This document shows positions 36,963-46,281 of a stretch of 60,732 bases of DNA, piece after piece. The notes under the pieces are model-generated. The model was not told the origin of the DNA and did not search any database. It saw nothing but the letters and a program-made list of their open reading frames with translations. Numbering within the stretch: the first letter of the stretch is position 1; each line of letters opens with the position of its first letter. The stretch lies in assembly GCA_902825875.1 (NCBI GenBank), contig CADECP010000044.1, positions 1 through 60,732 of the forward strand. The letters run 5' to 3'. This DNA comes from an uncultured Acidobacteriota bacterium (GTDB lineage: Bacteria > Acidobacteriota > Blastocatellia > RBC074). The translations under genes and the position numbers were made by a program.

Positions 36963-37277
36963 TTGAAACAAACAAACTCGCTGAAAGCTGAATTCACGCG
37001 CGAGACGGCGGCCACGCGCAAACCACTGGAACGGCTGCCGGACGATCAATTCGCCTGGCAGCCGCACGAAAAATCCTTCACCGACGCGGCGCTCGAACAG
37101 AACTGGCAATTCAAAATCAAAGGCCGCACGCGCTTTGAGCGAGAACGCGCCGAAGTGTTTCGTGATTTCGTGTTGAGCCACTTGATTCACCATCGCGGAC
37201 AGCTTTCGGTATATCTGCGGCTGCTCAACGTTCCCGTACCCGGCGCGTATGGCCCGACCGCCGACGAACAATTTTGA
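36963..37277 (+). pseudogene. DinB family gene with an internal deletion
   Basis: The frame opens at a TTG and gives 104 residues, against about 160 usual. The start (LERLPDDQFAWQPHEKS) and the end (VLSHLIHHRGQLSVYLRLLN) both match DinB proteins well, but about 55 residues between the first and third helices are missing. The join is near residue 40 (KSFT/DAAL). The N-terminal metal-ligand helix is lost, so it is probably non-functional. It sits between a VOC and a DHFR-like gene. Confidence 0.7.
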
Positions 37278-37289
37278 CAAGGAGAACTT

Positions 37290-37853
37290 ATGGACAACCA
37301 AGCTAACGTCATACGACCCCTTCGATATTCCATCAACGTTACCTTGGACGGGTGCTGCGATCATCGTGCAATTCCCGCAGACGAAGAGTTGCATCGTCAT
37401 CACGCCAAGAACTTCGAGCAGGCCGATGCCATTCTCTTTGGGCGGGTGACTTACGAAATGATGGAGGCAGCGTTCCGACCGCCGACGGCAGGATTAGCCG
37501 ATTGGATGATGCCCTTTGCCCGTACGATTGATGCGGCCAAGAAGTACGTCGTATCGAACACCCTGCACCAAGTTGATTGGAACGCGGAACTCGTGCGCGG
37601 GAATCTGGGCAAGTCTGTTCAACAACTCAAGCAGGAGCCAGGCAATGGCTTGCTCGTGGGAGGTGTGAAGCTCCCGCTGGCGTTGGCGGAACTGGGATTG
37701 ATTGATGAATACGAATTCATCGTGCAGCCCAGACTGGCTGGCCACGGGCCGACGTTGTTCGCGGGGCTGTCAAAGCATGTTAATTTGAAACTCGTCGGGC
37801 GGTTGGAGTTCGGCTCAGGCGCGGTGGCAATGCGGTATGAGCCGATAAAATAG
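37290..37853 (+). CDS. Dihydrofolate-reductase-like (RibD C-terminal) protein
   Basis: A 187-residue NADPH-dependent reductase-like protein. YSINVTLDGCCDHR at the start, FGRVTYEMM in the middle and LLVGGVKLPLALAELGLIDE near the end are typical of the RibD-C/DHFR-like group. Members are unassigned reductases rather than true folate enzymes. AAGGAG precedes the ATG, 12 nt after the DinB remnant. Confidence 0.88.
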   Translation: MDNQANVIRPLRYSINVTLDGCCDHRAIPADEELHRHHAKNFEQADAILFGRVTYEMMEAAFRPPTAGLADWMMPFARTIDAAKKYVVSNTLHQVDWNAELVRGNLGKSVQQLKQEPGNGLLVGGVKLPLALAELGLIDEYEFIVQPRLAGHGPTLFAGLSKHVNLKLVGRLEFGSGAVAMRYEPIK

Positions 37854-37911
37854 CAACCTATAACTTTGAAGAGGGTCTGAATAAACAGGCAAATGAAAGG
37901 GAGAAAACCAA

Positions 37912-38685
37912 ATGTCTACGATTGCCCCGATTGCTAAAAAACAACTTTGGACGAGTAGCATTCTCAGCGGTTTGCCTGCGTTATTTCTGCTTTTCGACGC
38001 GGTGGGCAAATTCGCCAAACCTGCGGTGGTGGTGGAAGCGACGGTAAAGCTTGGTTATCCCGAACACCTGATTATGCCGATTGGCGCAGTGTTGTTGGTC
38101 TGTACAATCATTTACCTGATTCCACGGACAGCCGTGTTGGGCGCAATTTTACTGACCGGGTATCTGGGTGGCGCAGTCAACACGCACGTTCGCATGGGTG
38201 GAGGATGGTTTCCGATTCTTTTCCCGGTCTTGATTGGCGCACTGTTGTGGGGCGGACTTTATTGGCGCGAAAGACGATTACACGCTGTTATTCCGCTGAC
38301 GACAAAAGTTGGCGCAGTTTCAGGAAAAGCGTTCTGGAGCAGTTGGGCGCTGAGCCTTTTGCCTATGCCATTATTGTTTCTCAGCGCCTACTTCAAATTG
38401 TCGAACGCTCCGCAAGCGATGGAAGGTTTCATCAAGTATGGATATCCACAGCAATCGCTTCTCGTCATCGGCATCGTCGAAGTGCTTTGCACCGTGCTGT
38501 ATCTCATTCCGCGCACGGCAGTGTTGGGGGCGATTTTGTTGACCGGCTATCTGGGCGGTGCTGCATCCACTCACATTCGCGTGGGAGAGCCTTTCTTTAT
38601 TCCGATTCTGTTTGGCGTGTTACTTTGGGGTGGGTTGTATCTGCGTGATGAGAGGTTGCGTGTGCATCTTCCGTTGCGTCGTTAA
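37912..38685 (+). CDS. DoxX-like membrane protein, duplicated domain
   Basis: A 257-residue protein of two DoxX-like units of four helices each. The stretch IPRTAVLGAILLTGYLGGA occurs in both halves, as does LLWGGLY. The first unit spans about residues 9-130 and the second 138-255. Single-unit relatives are common beside AraC or ECF regulators; their function is not settled. No heme or thiol motif is visible. Confidence 0.85.
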   Translation: MSTIAPIAKKQLWTSSILSGLPALFLLFDAVGKFAKPAVVVEATVKLGYPEHLIMPIGAVLLVCTIIYLIPRTAVLGAILLTGYLGGAVNTHVRMGGGWFPILFPVLIGALLWGGLYWRERRLHAVIPLTTKVGAVSGKAFWSSWALSLLPMPLLFLSAYFKLSNAPQAMEGFIKYGYPQQSLLVIGIVEVLCTVLYLIPRTAVLGAILLTGYLGGAASTHIRVGEPFFIPILFGVLLWGGLYLRDERLRVHLPLRR

Positions 38686-38698
38686 ACTTTGAATAACC

Positions 38699-39421
38699 AT
38701 GCTCAAACTTTACGATGAACTGGCAAGCTGGTGGCCTCTGTTTTCGCCGTTGGAAGATTACGCCGACGAAGCCGCGTTCTTTTTGCAGGTGATGTCGGAT
38801 ACAGGCTCCCCGCCCCCAACTTCGCTACTTGAGTTGGGCAGTGGCGGCGGCAATAACGCTTTCTATTTCAAACAACACCTGGCGCAAGTGACACTGACCG
38901 ACTTATCGCCGCAAATGCTGGCGGTCAGTCGTGCGCTGAATCCTGAATGCCAACATCTGGTTGGCGATATGCAGACTTTGCGGTTGGGCAGTGAATTCGA
39001 TGTCGTCTTTTTGCACGACGCCATTGATTACATGACGACTCTGCCCGAGCTGCGCCGAGCGATGGAAACCGCTTTTATCCATTGCCGACCAGGCGGCGTT
39101 GCGCTGTTTGTGCCTGACCATTTACGCGAAACGTTTGAACCATCCACAGACCACGGCGGACACAACGGCGACGAACGCGCGCTGCGTTATCTGGAATGGA
39201 TGTATGATCCCGACGAAGACGATACGCACTGCGTGACCGAATACGTTTACGTGTTGCGTGAAGGCAATCAACCGCCACGAATCGAGCACGAGCAACATAT
39301 TCACGGGTTGTTCTTTCGTGCCGACTGGCTGCGGCTGTTACAGGAAACTGGTTTTCAGACGGAAATTATCTGCGACAAATACGACCGCGAACTGTTTGTG
39401 TCGCGCAAACCCAAAAGCTGA
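38699..39421 (+). CDS. SAM-dependent methyltransferase, class I
   Basis: A 240-residue cytosolic methyltransferase. Motif I is LLELGSGGGNNAFYF, followed by VTLTDLSPQML (acidic end of strand 2) and DVVFLHDAIDY (motif II region). AdoMet binding is well supported; the acceptor is not known. It starts 13 nt after the DoxX-like gene, which shows co-transcription. Confidence 0.9.
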   Translation: MLKLYDELASWWPLFSPLEDYADEAAFFLQVMSDTGSPPPTSLLELGSGGGNNAFYFKQHLAQVTLTDLSPQMLAVSRALNPECQHLVGDMQTLRLGSEFDVVFLHDAIDYMTTLPELRRAMETAFIHCRPGGVALFVPDHLRETFEPSTDHGGHNGDERALRYLEWMYDPDEDDTHCVTEYVYVLREGNQPPRIEHEQHIHGLFFRADWLRLLQETGFQTEIICDKYDRELFVSRKPKS

Positions 39422-39486
39422 CCGCCAGCAATTGAATTCAGCGACAGAACGACTGAACCAAAACTCTTCAACAAAAGGAACGCACC

Positions 39487-39906
39487 ATGAAATTGAATCC
39501 ACATTTGAACTTTAACGGCCAATGCGCCGCAGCCTTCAAGTTTTACGAACAGCATCTTGGCGCAAAACCGCTGTTTTCGCTGACGTACAAAGATTCGCCA
39601 ATGGCGGGGCAATTCCCCGCCGAATGCAGCGATCAAATCATGCACGCCACCATCGAAATCGGCGGTGTGCTTGTCATGGGAGCTGACAGCCCTCCGGGAT
39701 ATTACACACAACCAAACGGCTTTTGCGTTTCGCTCAGCGTTGACGATGTCGCCGAAGCGGAGCGCGTCTTTAACGTTTTGGCAGAAAACGGAACGGTGAA
39801 CATGCCATTGCAACAAACTTTCTGGGCGCTGCGTTTCGGAATGGCGACGGATCAATTCGGCATCCCCTGGATGGTGAATTGCAGTGATCCCGCTGTAGCA
39901 AGCTGA
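39487..39906 (+). CDS. VOC/PhnB-like protein
   Basis: A 139-residue PhnB-type protein: LNPHLNFNGQCAAAFKFYEQ at the start and FGMATDQFGIPWMVNC at the end, both typical. It is the third VOC gene in this cluster and the last plus-strand gene before a convergent boundary. AAAAGGA precedes the ATG. Ligand unknown. Confidence 0.9.
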   Translation: MKLNPHLNFNGQCAAAFKFYEQHLGAKPLFSLTYKDSPMAGQFPAECSDQIMHATIEIGGVLVMGADSPPGYYTQPNGFCVSLSVDDVAEAERVFNVLAENGTVNMPLQQTFWALRFGMATDQFGIPWMVNCSDPAVAS

Positions 39907-39965
39907 TTTTTATATCAAAGCGGAACCCAGCCAGATTTGGCAAAATTATCAGGCTGATTTTGTAG

Positions 39966-40026
39966 CGGCTCTGCCGCTTGATGTGCGAAAGGTTTGCGAC
40001 CTTCCGCACATCAAGCGGCAGAGCCG
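39966..40026. terminator. 22-bp perfect hairpin at a convergent boundary
   Basis: 39966-39987 pairs exactly with 40005-40026; an inner AAGGT/ACCTT stem extends it. It lies between the stop of the last VOC gene (39906) and that of the BNR gene (40033, minus), so it can end both transcripts. There is no T run. Confidence 0.7.
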
Positions 40027-40032
40027 TTATAG

Positions 40033-43000
40033 TTATTGCGGTATGGTTGGCAGATTCGCTTTGCTCAGTTGGTCGTTCAACGACTTCACATCTTTGCTTT
40101 TCAACTCTTCCCACCGAGTCAACAATTCTTTCAGCGTGCGGGTTTGGTCGCTGACGGCGGCGGCGGCTTGCGTGGTTGGCGCGGCGTCGGCTCCTTGCAA
40201 CAGGTTCATCAACGACAAAAAGCCGTTGGCGATCCCGGCTAGGCCGGGTTCGCGATTGCTGACGCCGAAAAAGTCCAGACCCGCGCTGCGGCCTTCCAGC
40301 GCGGAGGCTTTTTTGTCCAGTTCGTCAATCGTTGCAACCAGGGCGGCGGCTTTTTCTTTGCGGTCTTTCAACTGTTCGCGCAGCTTGCGGACTTCGGCTT
40401 GAATGCCGCGAATCTGCGCGATGCCTTCGTAACATTGCAGTGAAAGCGTGTTCTGTCGCTGCAAAGCTTCGGCGGGCGCGGTCACGCGCGGATCCATTTT
40501 CACCATCAGCGGTTGAGTTTGCGCCTTGCCGTCCACTGTCAGCCGCAATTGGTATTCGCCCGGATGAACGAGCGGGCCTTCGGGCGAAGGCGGCGTGTTG
40601 CGGTAAATCGCATTGATCGAATAGCTGCGCGCAAAGCCCGCCGGCGGGGCGTGGCGCAAATCCCAAACCCAACGCTGCATTCCGGCTTTGACTGAAAGCG
40701 CGTGTTGCGGGCGCATCCAGTAAATCGGATGCGGTTGCCTGTTCACGTCAATTTGTTCGGGCGGATCGGCGCTGGAATAACGACGAACCGGCTTGCCGCT
40801 TTTGTCCAGCACTTCCAGCGTGACTTCGCGGGCGTCGGCTTTCAGGTGGTAATTGATGATCGCGCCGTCGGGCGGGTTTTCGCCCATTGGTTCTTCGGGC
40901 GGAATCGGCGTGTCTGTGTTCAGGCTGCGGCGGACGCGAATCGCCGTTTGCGGTTTGAACAAATGCGAAGAGGCGTTGGCCACTTCAGGCGTCAACTGCC
41001 GCAGCGGAGTGATGTCGTCCAGAATCCAGAAACTGCGTCCGTGCGTGCCGACCACGATGTCGTCGTCTTTGATCACCAAATCGCGGATCGAAGTCGCCGG
41101 CATGTTCAGCCGCAACGATTGCCAGTTTTCTCCGTCATCGAAACTGACGAAAACTGCCTGCTCGGTTCCGGCAAAGAGCAAGCCTTTGCGTTGCGGGTCT
41201 TCGCGGACGACGTTGACGATGGTTCCGTTCGGAATGCCGTTGACGATGCGTTTCCAGGTTTTGCCGCCGTCGCGCGTGCGGTAAATGTGCGGGCGCAGAT
41301 CGTCAATGCGCAGCGTATTGATCGCCGCATAAGCCGTGTCGTCGTCAAAATGGCCTGCGTCCATCAGCGAGACTTTCATCCAGGATTTCAAATCAGGCGG
41401 AGTGACGTTCGTCCAATTTTCGCCGCCGTCGCGCGTCAGGTGAATCAAACCGTCGTCGGTTCCAGCCCAAATGGTGTTGATGTTTTTGTGCGAAGGCGCA
41501 ACGGTATACACCACGCCTCGCCGAGCCATCGTCGCCATTTCCGGTGTTCGATACTTTCCGACACTTTCCGGCACATCGTATTTTTCGCGGCTCAGATCGG
41601 GGCTGATGATTTCCCAACTGTTGCCGCCGTTCAGCGTTTTCCACAGAACATTGGTCGCAAAGTACAAAGTCTTTTTGTCCACAGGCGAAAAGATGACGGG
41701 CATCGTTCGCAGCGTTCGATACTTGCCGCTGCGTAAGGCTTCGGGCGCGATGTTTTGCACCTGGCCGGTTTTCCAGTCGTAGCGCGTGATGCGACCGCCG
41801 TAAGTGATGTCGGGGTTGAGCGGGTCGGGCGCGGCGTAACCGTATTCGTCAACGCCTACGGTGCGCCAATCGCGCCAGGTGATGGCGCCGTAATCGCTGC
41901 GGCTGACGACCGCCGCCGAACCGCTTTCCTGTTGTCCGCTGTAAACCCAGTAAGGCCAGCGATTGTCAGTGATGACGTGATACATCTGCGCAGTCGGCTG
42001 GTTGTACCAACTGCTCCAGGTTTCGCCGCCGTTGACTGTGACGGTCGCGCCCTGATCGGTGGCGAAAATCATCACGTCTGGCTGCGACGGGTTGATCCAG
42101 ATGCGATGGTAATCGTCTCCGCCCGGCGCGCCTTTCAGACTCGTCCAGCTTTTGCCGCCGTCCGTGGATTTATATGAAGCCGTGTTGCCGACGAACATCA
42201 CGTCAGGATTTTTCGGATGGATTTTGATTTCGGCGAAATCCGAACCGCGTCCCCAGGTGCGCCCGTCGCCGCTGACTTTCGTCCAGTTTTCACCGCCGTC
42301 TTCGCTGCGATAAATGCCGCCGTGCTGTTGGTCAGCGTCCACCGTCGCCATCAAGACATTCGGATTGCTGCGCGAAATGTCGAAGCCGATTCTGCCCAAA
42401 CCTTGTTCAAAAGTCGGCAAACCTTTGGTCAATTGTCGCCAGGTCGTGCCGCCGTCTGTGGATTTATATAAACCGCTGCCCGGCCCTTGCCACGAACCGT
42501 TTTCCCAGGGGCCGTGGCGGACTTCAAACAGGTCGGCGTAAACCGTTTGCGGATTCGACGGATCAATCGTCACTTGAATCGCGCCGACGTTTTCGTCTTT
42601 GAACAACACCTGCTGCCAGGTTTCTCCGCCGTCGAGCGAATGGTAAACGCCGCGCTCTTTGTTCGGGCCGAAAGGATGACCGCAAACCGCCGCAAAGACT
42701 CGATTCGGATTTTTTTCGTCTACGGCCAAACCGCCAATTTGCTGCCCATCGCGCAGCCCCATATTTTTCCAGGTCTTGCCGCCGTCGGTGGATTTGTAAA
42801 TGCCGTCGCCGACTGACAAGTCAGGCCGTAATGGCAAACCTTCGCCGCTGCCTACGTAAATGATGTTCGGATTGGCGGGCGACAAGGCCACGTCGCCGAT
42901 GGAACCGGTCGGCTGATCGTCAAAAATCGGATTCCAAGTCCGCCCGGCGTCCGTGGTTTTCCAAACGCCGCCGTTGTTGACGCCGATGAAAAACACGTTC

Positions 43001-43182
43001 GGCTGATCGGGAATGCCCACCGCGCCGACCGTCCGCCCGGCGCGAAACGGGCCGATGTTGCGCCAGCGCATGCTTTGGTACAACGACGGAGAAAACTGCT
43101 GAGCGTCAGCCTTTGAATCAACGAATGGCAGAGCGATTGCCAGCAATAGGCAGAACAGCAAAAGACGGCGAAAAGGGTTCAC
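40033..43182 (-). CDS. Exported VPS10/BNR-repeat protein
   Basis: A 1049-residue protein with a signal peptide (residues 5-27) and many BNR/sortilin-type repeats, each ending in a WxxT(S/T)DGGxTW pattern (for example VWKTTDAGRTWNP and IYKSTDGGKTWKN). These form one or two large beta propellers over residues 40-700. The C-terminal 300 residues have PVRRYSS and a PSPEGPLVHPGEYQLRLTVDG stretch, and then a helical, Lys-rich end. Such proteins are abundant in Acidobacteria and Bacteroidetes; glycosidase or scaffold roles are guessed, not proven. It is a single-gene unit. Confidence 0.88.
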   Translation of the reverse strand: MNPFRRLLLFCLLLAIALPFVDSKADAQQFSPSLYQSMRWRNIGPFRAGRTVGAVGIPDQPNVFFIGVNNGGVWKTTDAGRTWNPIFDDQPTGSIGDVALSPANPNIIYVGSGEGLPLRPDLSVGDGIYKSTDGGKTWKNMGLRDGQQIGGLAVDEKNPNRVFAAVCGHPFGPNKERGVYHSLDGGETWQQVLFKDENVGAIQVTIDPSNPQTVYADLFEVRHGPWENGSWQGPGSGLYKSTDGGTTWRQLTKGLPTFEQGLGRIGFDISRSNPNVLMATVDADQQHGGIYRSEDGGENWTKVSGDGRTWGRGSDFAEIKIHPKNPDVMFVGNTASYKSTDGGKSWTSLKGAPGGDDYHRIWINPSQPDVMIFATDQGATVTVNGGETWSSWYNQPTAQMYHVITDNRWPYWVYSGQQESGSAAVVSRSDYGAITWRDWRTVGVDEYGYAAPDPLNPDITYGGRITRYDWKTGQVQNIAPEALRSGKYRTLRTMPVIFSPVDKKTLYFATNVLWKTLNGGNSWEIISPDLSREKYDVPESVGKYRTPEMATMARRGVVYTVAPSHKNINTIWAGTDDGLIHLTRDGGENWTNVTPPDLKSWMKVSLMDAGHFDDDTAYAAINTLRIDDLRPHIYRTRDGGKTWKRIVNGIPNGTIVNVVREDPQRKGLLFAGTEQAVFVSFDDGENWQSLRLNMPATSIRDLVIKDDDIVVGTHGRSFWILDDITPLRQLTPEVANASSHLFKPQTAIRVRRSLNTDTPIPPEEPMGENPPDGAIINYHLKADAREVTLEVLDKSGKPVRRYSSADPPEQIDVNRQPHPIYWMRPQHALSVKAGMQRWVWDLRHAPPAGFARSYSINAIYRNTPPSPEGPLVHPGEYQLRLTVDGKAQTQPLMVKMDPRVTAPAEALQRQNTLSLQCYEGIAQIRGIQAEVRKLREQLKDRKEKAAALVATIDELDKKASALEGRSAGLDFFGVSNREPGLAGIANGFLSLMNLLQGADAAPTTQAAAAVSDQTRTLKELLTRWEELKSKDVKSLNDQLSKANLPTIPQ

Positions 43183-43296
43183 GACTTACCTCCCGGATGG
43201 TTTTGATTGTTTAGAAGAAGAGACTGCTTGGAACGCCGCGGATTTTACACTCAAGCAAGCTGAGGCGGGAATTGAGAGAGGTTCAACGGAAAAGAA

Positions 43297-43341
43297 AAAC
43301 GGCGAAACGATGAAGAAGGAATCTTTCTCGTTTCGCCGTTT
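43297..43341 (-). terminator. Intrinsic terminator after the RRM gene
   Basis: AAACGGCGAAACGA at 43297-43310 pairs perfectly with 43328-43341 around 17 nt. On the minus strand the stem is followed by TTCTTTT. It lies just after the RRM gene stop at 43360. Confidence 0.8.
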
Positions 43342-43359
43342 GTTGAAATGCGATTGGGT

Positions 43360-43812
43360 TTAGTAACCGCCGCGATCTCCGCCGCGACCGCCACCGCCGT
43401 AACCGCCGCGATCTCCGCCACGACCGCCACCGCCGCGACCACCGCCGCCGCCGCCGCCACGACCGCCGCCGCCGCCGAAGCCACCGCCGCCACGACCGCC
43501 GCCGCCGCCGAAGCCGCCACGACCGCCGCCGCCGCCGAAGCCACCACTGCGAGGCGGACGGCTTTCACGCGGACGCGCTTCGTTGACAGTCAACGCGCGA
43601 CCATCGAGTTCACGGCCATGGAAATTCTGGATCGCAGCATCCGCCGCTTCCTGAGTTTCCATTTCGACGAACGCGAATCCGCGCGAACGTCCGGTGTCAC
43701 GATCTGTCACGATGTTGGTGGATTCGACCGTTCCGACCTGGGCAAAAATTTCTTCCAAATCCTGCTCCGACACGCTGAAGGGCAGATTACCGACGTACAA
43801 ACGAACTGACAT
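43360..43812 (-). CDS. RRM RNA-binding protein with Gly-rich tail
   Basis: A 150-residue protein. Residues 1-80 form one RNA-recognition motif with RNP2 LYVGNL and RNP1 RGFAFVEM intact. The rest is a low-complexity tail of GGGGRGG and GGYGG repeats ending in RGGY. It resembles the cold- or stress-related Rbp proteins of cyanobacteria. The ATG at 43812 has AGAGGAAA upstream and starts the RRM directly; 12 extra residues are possible upstream. It probably acts as an RNA chaperone. Its long leader is noted separately. Confidence 0.93.
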   Translation of the reverse strand: MSVRLYVGNLPFSVSEQDLEEIFAQVGTVESTNIVTDRDTGRSRGFAFVEMETQEAADAAIQNFHGRELDGRALTVNEARPRESRPPRSGGFGGGGGRGGFGGGGGRGGGGFGGGGGRGGGGGGGRGGGGRGGDRGGYGGGGRGGDRGGY

Positions 43813-44193
43813 AAGATTTCCTCTTTGAAGTACTGGGGAAGCAGACACACTGGCGGGCGGAAACGGTCTCCGGCTAACGCAATCGTGACTGAGCGAATAA
43901 AAGAACCAACAGACGACGAACTGAGCTGCTTCAGGAATTGCAAAACTACCGACTCTCTAACTACCGACTGCGCAAACCGAAAACTGCTGTGGACGGCGCA
44001 TTCACCGTTGATGCTAGTGAGCAGGCGCGACTGGAAATCTGATCTCGCTCATAACCAACAAACACTTTGCCAAAAACTTCTCAAAAGCTTTCACAGTGTG
44101 CCGTCAAAATTGAGAGTGGGATATTTCCATCGCGCGCATCTTACCCGGCTTCCAGAGCGGTTGGCAAAGGCTTTTTTCGGGGAAATTTGGCGA
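43813..44193 (-). other. 381-nt gap/leader upstream of the RRM gene
   Basis: No convincing gene is present. A plus-strand frame here (43825-44259) has no family traits and overlaps the radical SAM gene. On the minus strand it is the likely 5' leader and promoter region of the RRM gene. Long leaders are known in cold-shock RNA-binding genes, so a thermosensor-like structure is possible; I see no strong stem by eye. Confidence 0.4.
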
Positions 44194-45033
44194 TTAACAA
44201 AGCAGATTGAAGCCTTCCTGGCTGAATCCGACGCGCTCAACACCCATTTTTCGGATTAACATTTCCAGCAATGGCAGGTGCGCGGTTTCTTCCAGCCAAT
44301 GTTCATACCCCAACCGGCGCAACAGTTCGGGCATTCCAAGTTCGGTGCTGCGGCCTCCATTGGCTCCGTCGCCGTGAATCAGCGTGTCCACCACCGCACG
44401 CGAAACCCGTGGCGCAATCAGGTCTGCGAACTCTTCGGCATCGCAAGGCAGTACGGGACTGATTGCCGCCTGAACGTTCAACCCGGCGTCGGTCAGTTTT
44501 TCCAGCGTCGCCAGCCTTCGTTCGATGCTGGGCGAAGCGGGCGTGATTTGCCGCCGGATTTCTTCGCGGTTGGTTTCAATCGTCAAGCTAACCCAGGCAC
44601 GTTTACCCAATCGAGCCAGCACATCCGCATCGCGTTCAATCAACGGCGAGCGCGTTTGCACCACCAGCAATCCAAATTCTCCGGCGCTGGCAAAAACTTC
44701 CAACACTTTGCGGGTAAGTTGCAACCTAACTTCCGCGCCTTGATAAGGGTCGGTCGCCGTGCTCATAAAAATTTTCAGCTTGCCGAATTGACCCTTGCGC
44801 CGAGTTTTTTCCAAATCCTGTCGCAGCAACTCCGGCGCATTGAGCTTGGCTTTCACCCATTCGCCCCAGACCTTGCCGGAATATCGCTGCACGGGCATGG
44901 CTCGGACATAACAATACGGACAGGAATTTTTGCCGAACGCACAACCTTGATAAGCGTTCAGCGAATGCGTGTAGCTGGCCAGAAACCCGCCGGTGGCATT
45001 GAGAATGGACTTGGCTTGAATCTCTTCGAGCAT
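44194..45033 (-). CDS. SPL-family radical SAM protein
   Basis: A 279-residue protein with the iron-sulfur signature GCAFGKNSCPYCYVR. This is C-x6-C-x2-C, three residues longer than the usual C-x3-C-x2-C. IFMSTATDPYQGAE and LLVVQTRSPLIERD follow, as in the SplB/Rv2578c group. These resemble spore photoproduct lyase but are mostly uncharacterised. It follows the membrane glycosyltransferase gene by 12 nt; both come after rnc. Confidence 0.85.
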   Translation of the reverse strand: MLEEIQAKSILNATGGFLASYTHSLNAYQGCAFGKNSCPYCYVRAMPVQRYSGKVWGEWVKAKLNAPELLRQDLEKTRRKGQFGKLKIFMSTATDPYQGAEVRLQLTRKVLEVFASAGEFGLLVVQTRSPLIERDADVLARLGKRAWVSLTIETNREEIRRQITPASPSIERRLATLEKLTDAGLNVQAAISPVLPCDAEEFADLIAPRVSRAVVDTLIHGDGANGGRSTELGMPELLRRLGYEHWLEETAHLPLLEMLIRKMGVERVGFSQEGFNLLC

Positions 45034-45045
45034 CGCACCGTGAGC

Positions 45046-46281
45046 CTAAACTTGCTGGTAATTGGGATCAATGTAGTTCGTTCGCAGGAACAACCAGGCA
45101 GAAATTGCATTAATGGCGACCGACAGCAAAAACAAAATGATTTCGAGCAGAGTGAGTTTCTTCGGTGCGCTTTCCAGAAAGATCACCAGCATCCAGGGCA
45201 GCAGCACCATCGCGTAACGATAGGAAATCTGCCAGCCTCCGGGATTGCCGTGCAGCCACAGAACCAACGTCAGCAAAGCGATTGCTCCCCACGCCAACCA
45301 TTTCAACTGAGCGTCAGTGGTTCCGCGCCGAAACAGGAAAATCAAAAACGGGCAATGCAGCAAAATCGAGCCGCCCAATCCCGTCGGAACAAAATACGGA
45401 TAGTCCGGGATTCGATTCCAGGTTTCCAACAACATCGCCCAGAAATTGCCCGGAACGGCGTGAATGGAAAAGATGCCGTGCAAATACCATGGCTCTTCCA
45501 GCACGCCGGGAATTCGCGCGTAGCCAAAATCGAACGGCGAACCAAACCGAGCATAGTTGTACAACAAAGTCGCTATGCCCAAAGACATTGGAATGGCAGC
45601 AAACTTATCAATAATACCCAGCAACCCAGGTGGCGTTTCCTGACTGGCGCGGCAATTTTTGTAGAGCAGGTAAAAGAACACCGGAGCCAGCAACAGGATT
45701 TCGGTTCGATTGCCGAAGGCTAAGGCAAAAAACAATCCGGCCCAAAACGGTTTGGGTTTGACCAGCGAAAAATACAGCGCGGCCAGTTGCGCCGCGACGG
45801 CAACTCCAAGCGCGATGTGCCAGGCTCCGGCAAACGCCAGATTGGGCCACATCCACGTAGCCAGCGCAGGAAACAGCGCCAGCAAACTCCGTCGCCCCAC
45901 ATCGTCGCTGTATTTTCCAGTCAGCAAAAAACTGAGCCAGGTTGTAATTGCCGCCAGCAATGCCGCCAAAAACGTTCCCGGAAACTGATTGAGCAGATGC
46001 AGTTTTTGCAGAACCGCCAGCGGCATCATCGTCAACACGCTGCCCAGCGGAAACGCTGAATAGTATTTGCCGTTGTGCGGGATCATTTCGTTCAGCCAGT
46101 TGGGCGGCTGCTCTTCCAAACCCAGTTTTCCGTCGAGCATCACCGCGGCAATTCGCAGCGTGTAATCGTAAAAGTTCCCGGATTGAGGGTTGGAAAAGTA
46201 ATAAGCAACGAACACAAACAGCGATAACGCAGCAGCGATAAGAATTGGCTGGCGGCTGTTTGTCGTCTCGGCTTCAATCAT
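45046..46281 (-). CDS. Multi-spanning membrane protein, GT39/PMT-like
   Basis: A 411-residue integral membrane protein with about ten hydrophobic helices and an early [12 protein letters not shown] loop. The layout resembles lipid-linked-sugar glycosyltransferases, yet the usual acidic pair in the first loop is not clear, so the activity is uncertain. Its start overlaps the end of rnc by 8 nt, which implies translational coupling. Confidence 0.75.
   Translation of the reverse strand: MIEAETTNSRQPILIAAALSLFVFVAYYFSNPQSGNFYDYTLRIAAVMLDGKLGLEEQPPNWLNEMIPHNGKYYSAFPLGSVLTMMPLAVLQKLHLLNQFPGTFLAALLAAITTWLSFLLTGKYSDDVGRRSLLALFPALATWMWPNLAFAGAWHIALGVAVAAQLAALYFSLVKPKPFWAGLFFALAFGNRTEILLLAPVFFYLLYKNCRASQETPPGLLGIIDKFAAIPMSLGIATLLYNYARFGSPFDFGYARIPGVLEEPWYLHGIFSIHAVPGNFWAMLLETWNRIPDYPYFVPTGLGGSILLHCPFLIFLFRRGTTDAQLKWLAWGAIALLTLVLWLHGNPGGWQISYRYAMVLLPWMLVIFLESAPKKLTLLEIILFLLSVAINAISAWLFLRTNYIDPNYQQV

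Noticed and set aside
43370..43560. Dense CCGCCG/CCACCG repeats that might look like a repeat array or CRISPR
   Set aside because: They encode the Gly-rich tail of the RRM protein on the minus strand and have no spacer structure.
43825..44259. 144-residue plus-strand frame upstream of the RRM gene
   Set aside because: No family traits and it overlaps the radical SAM gene end; more likely a leader region.
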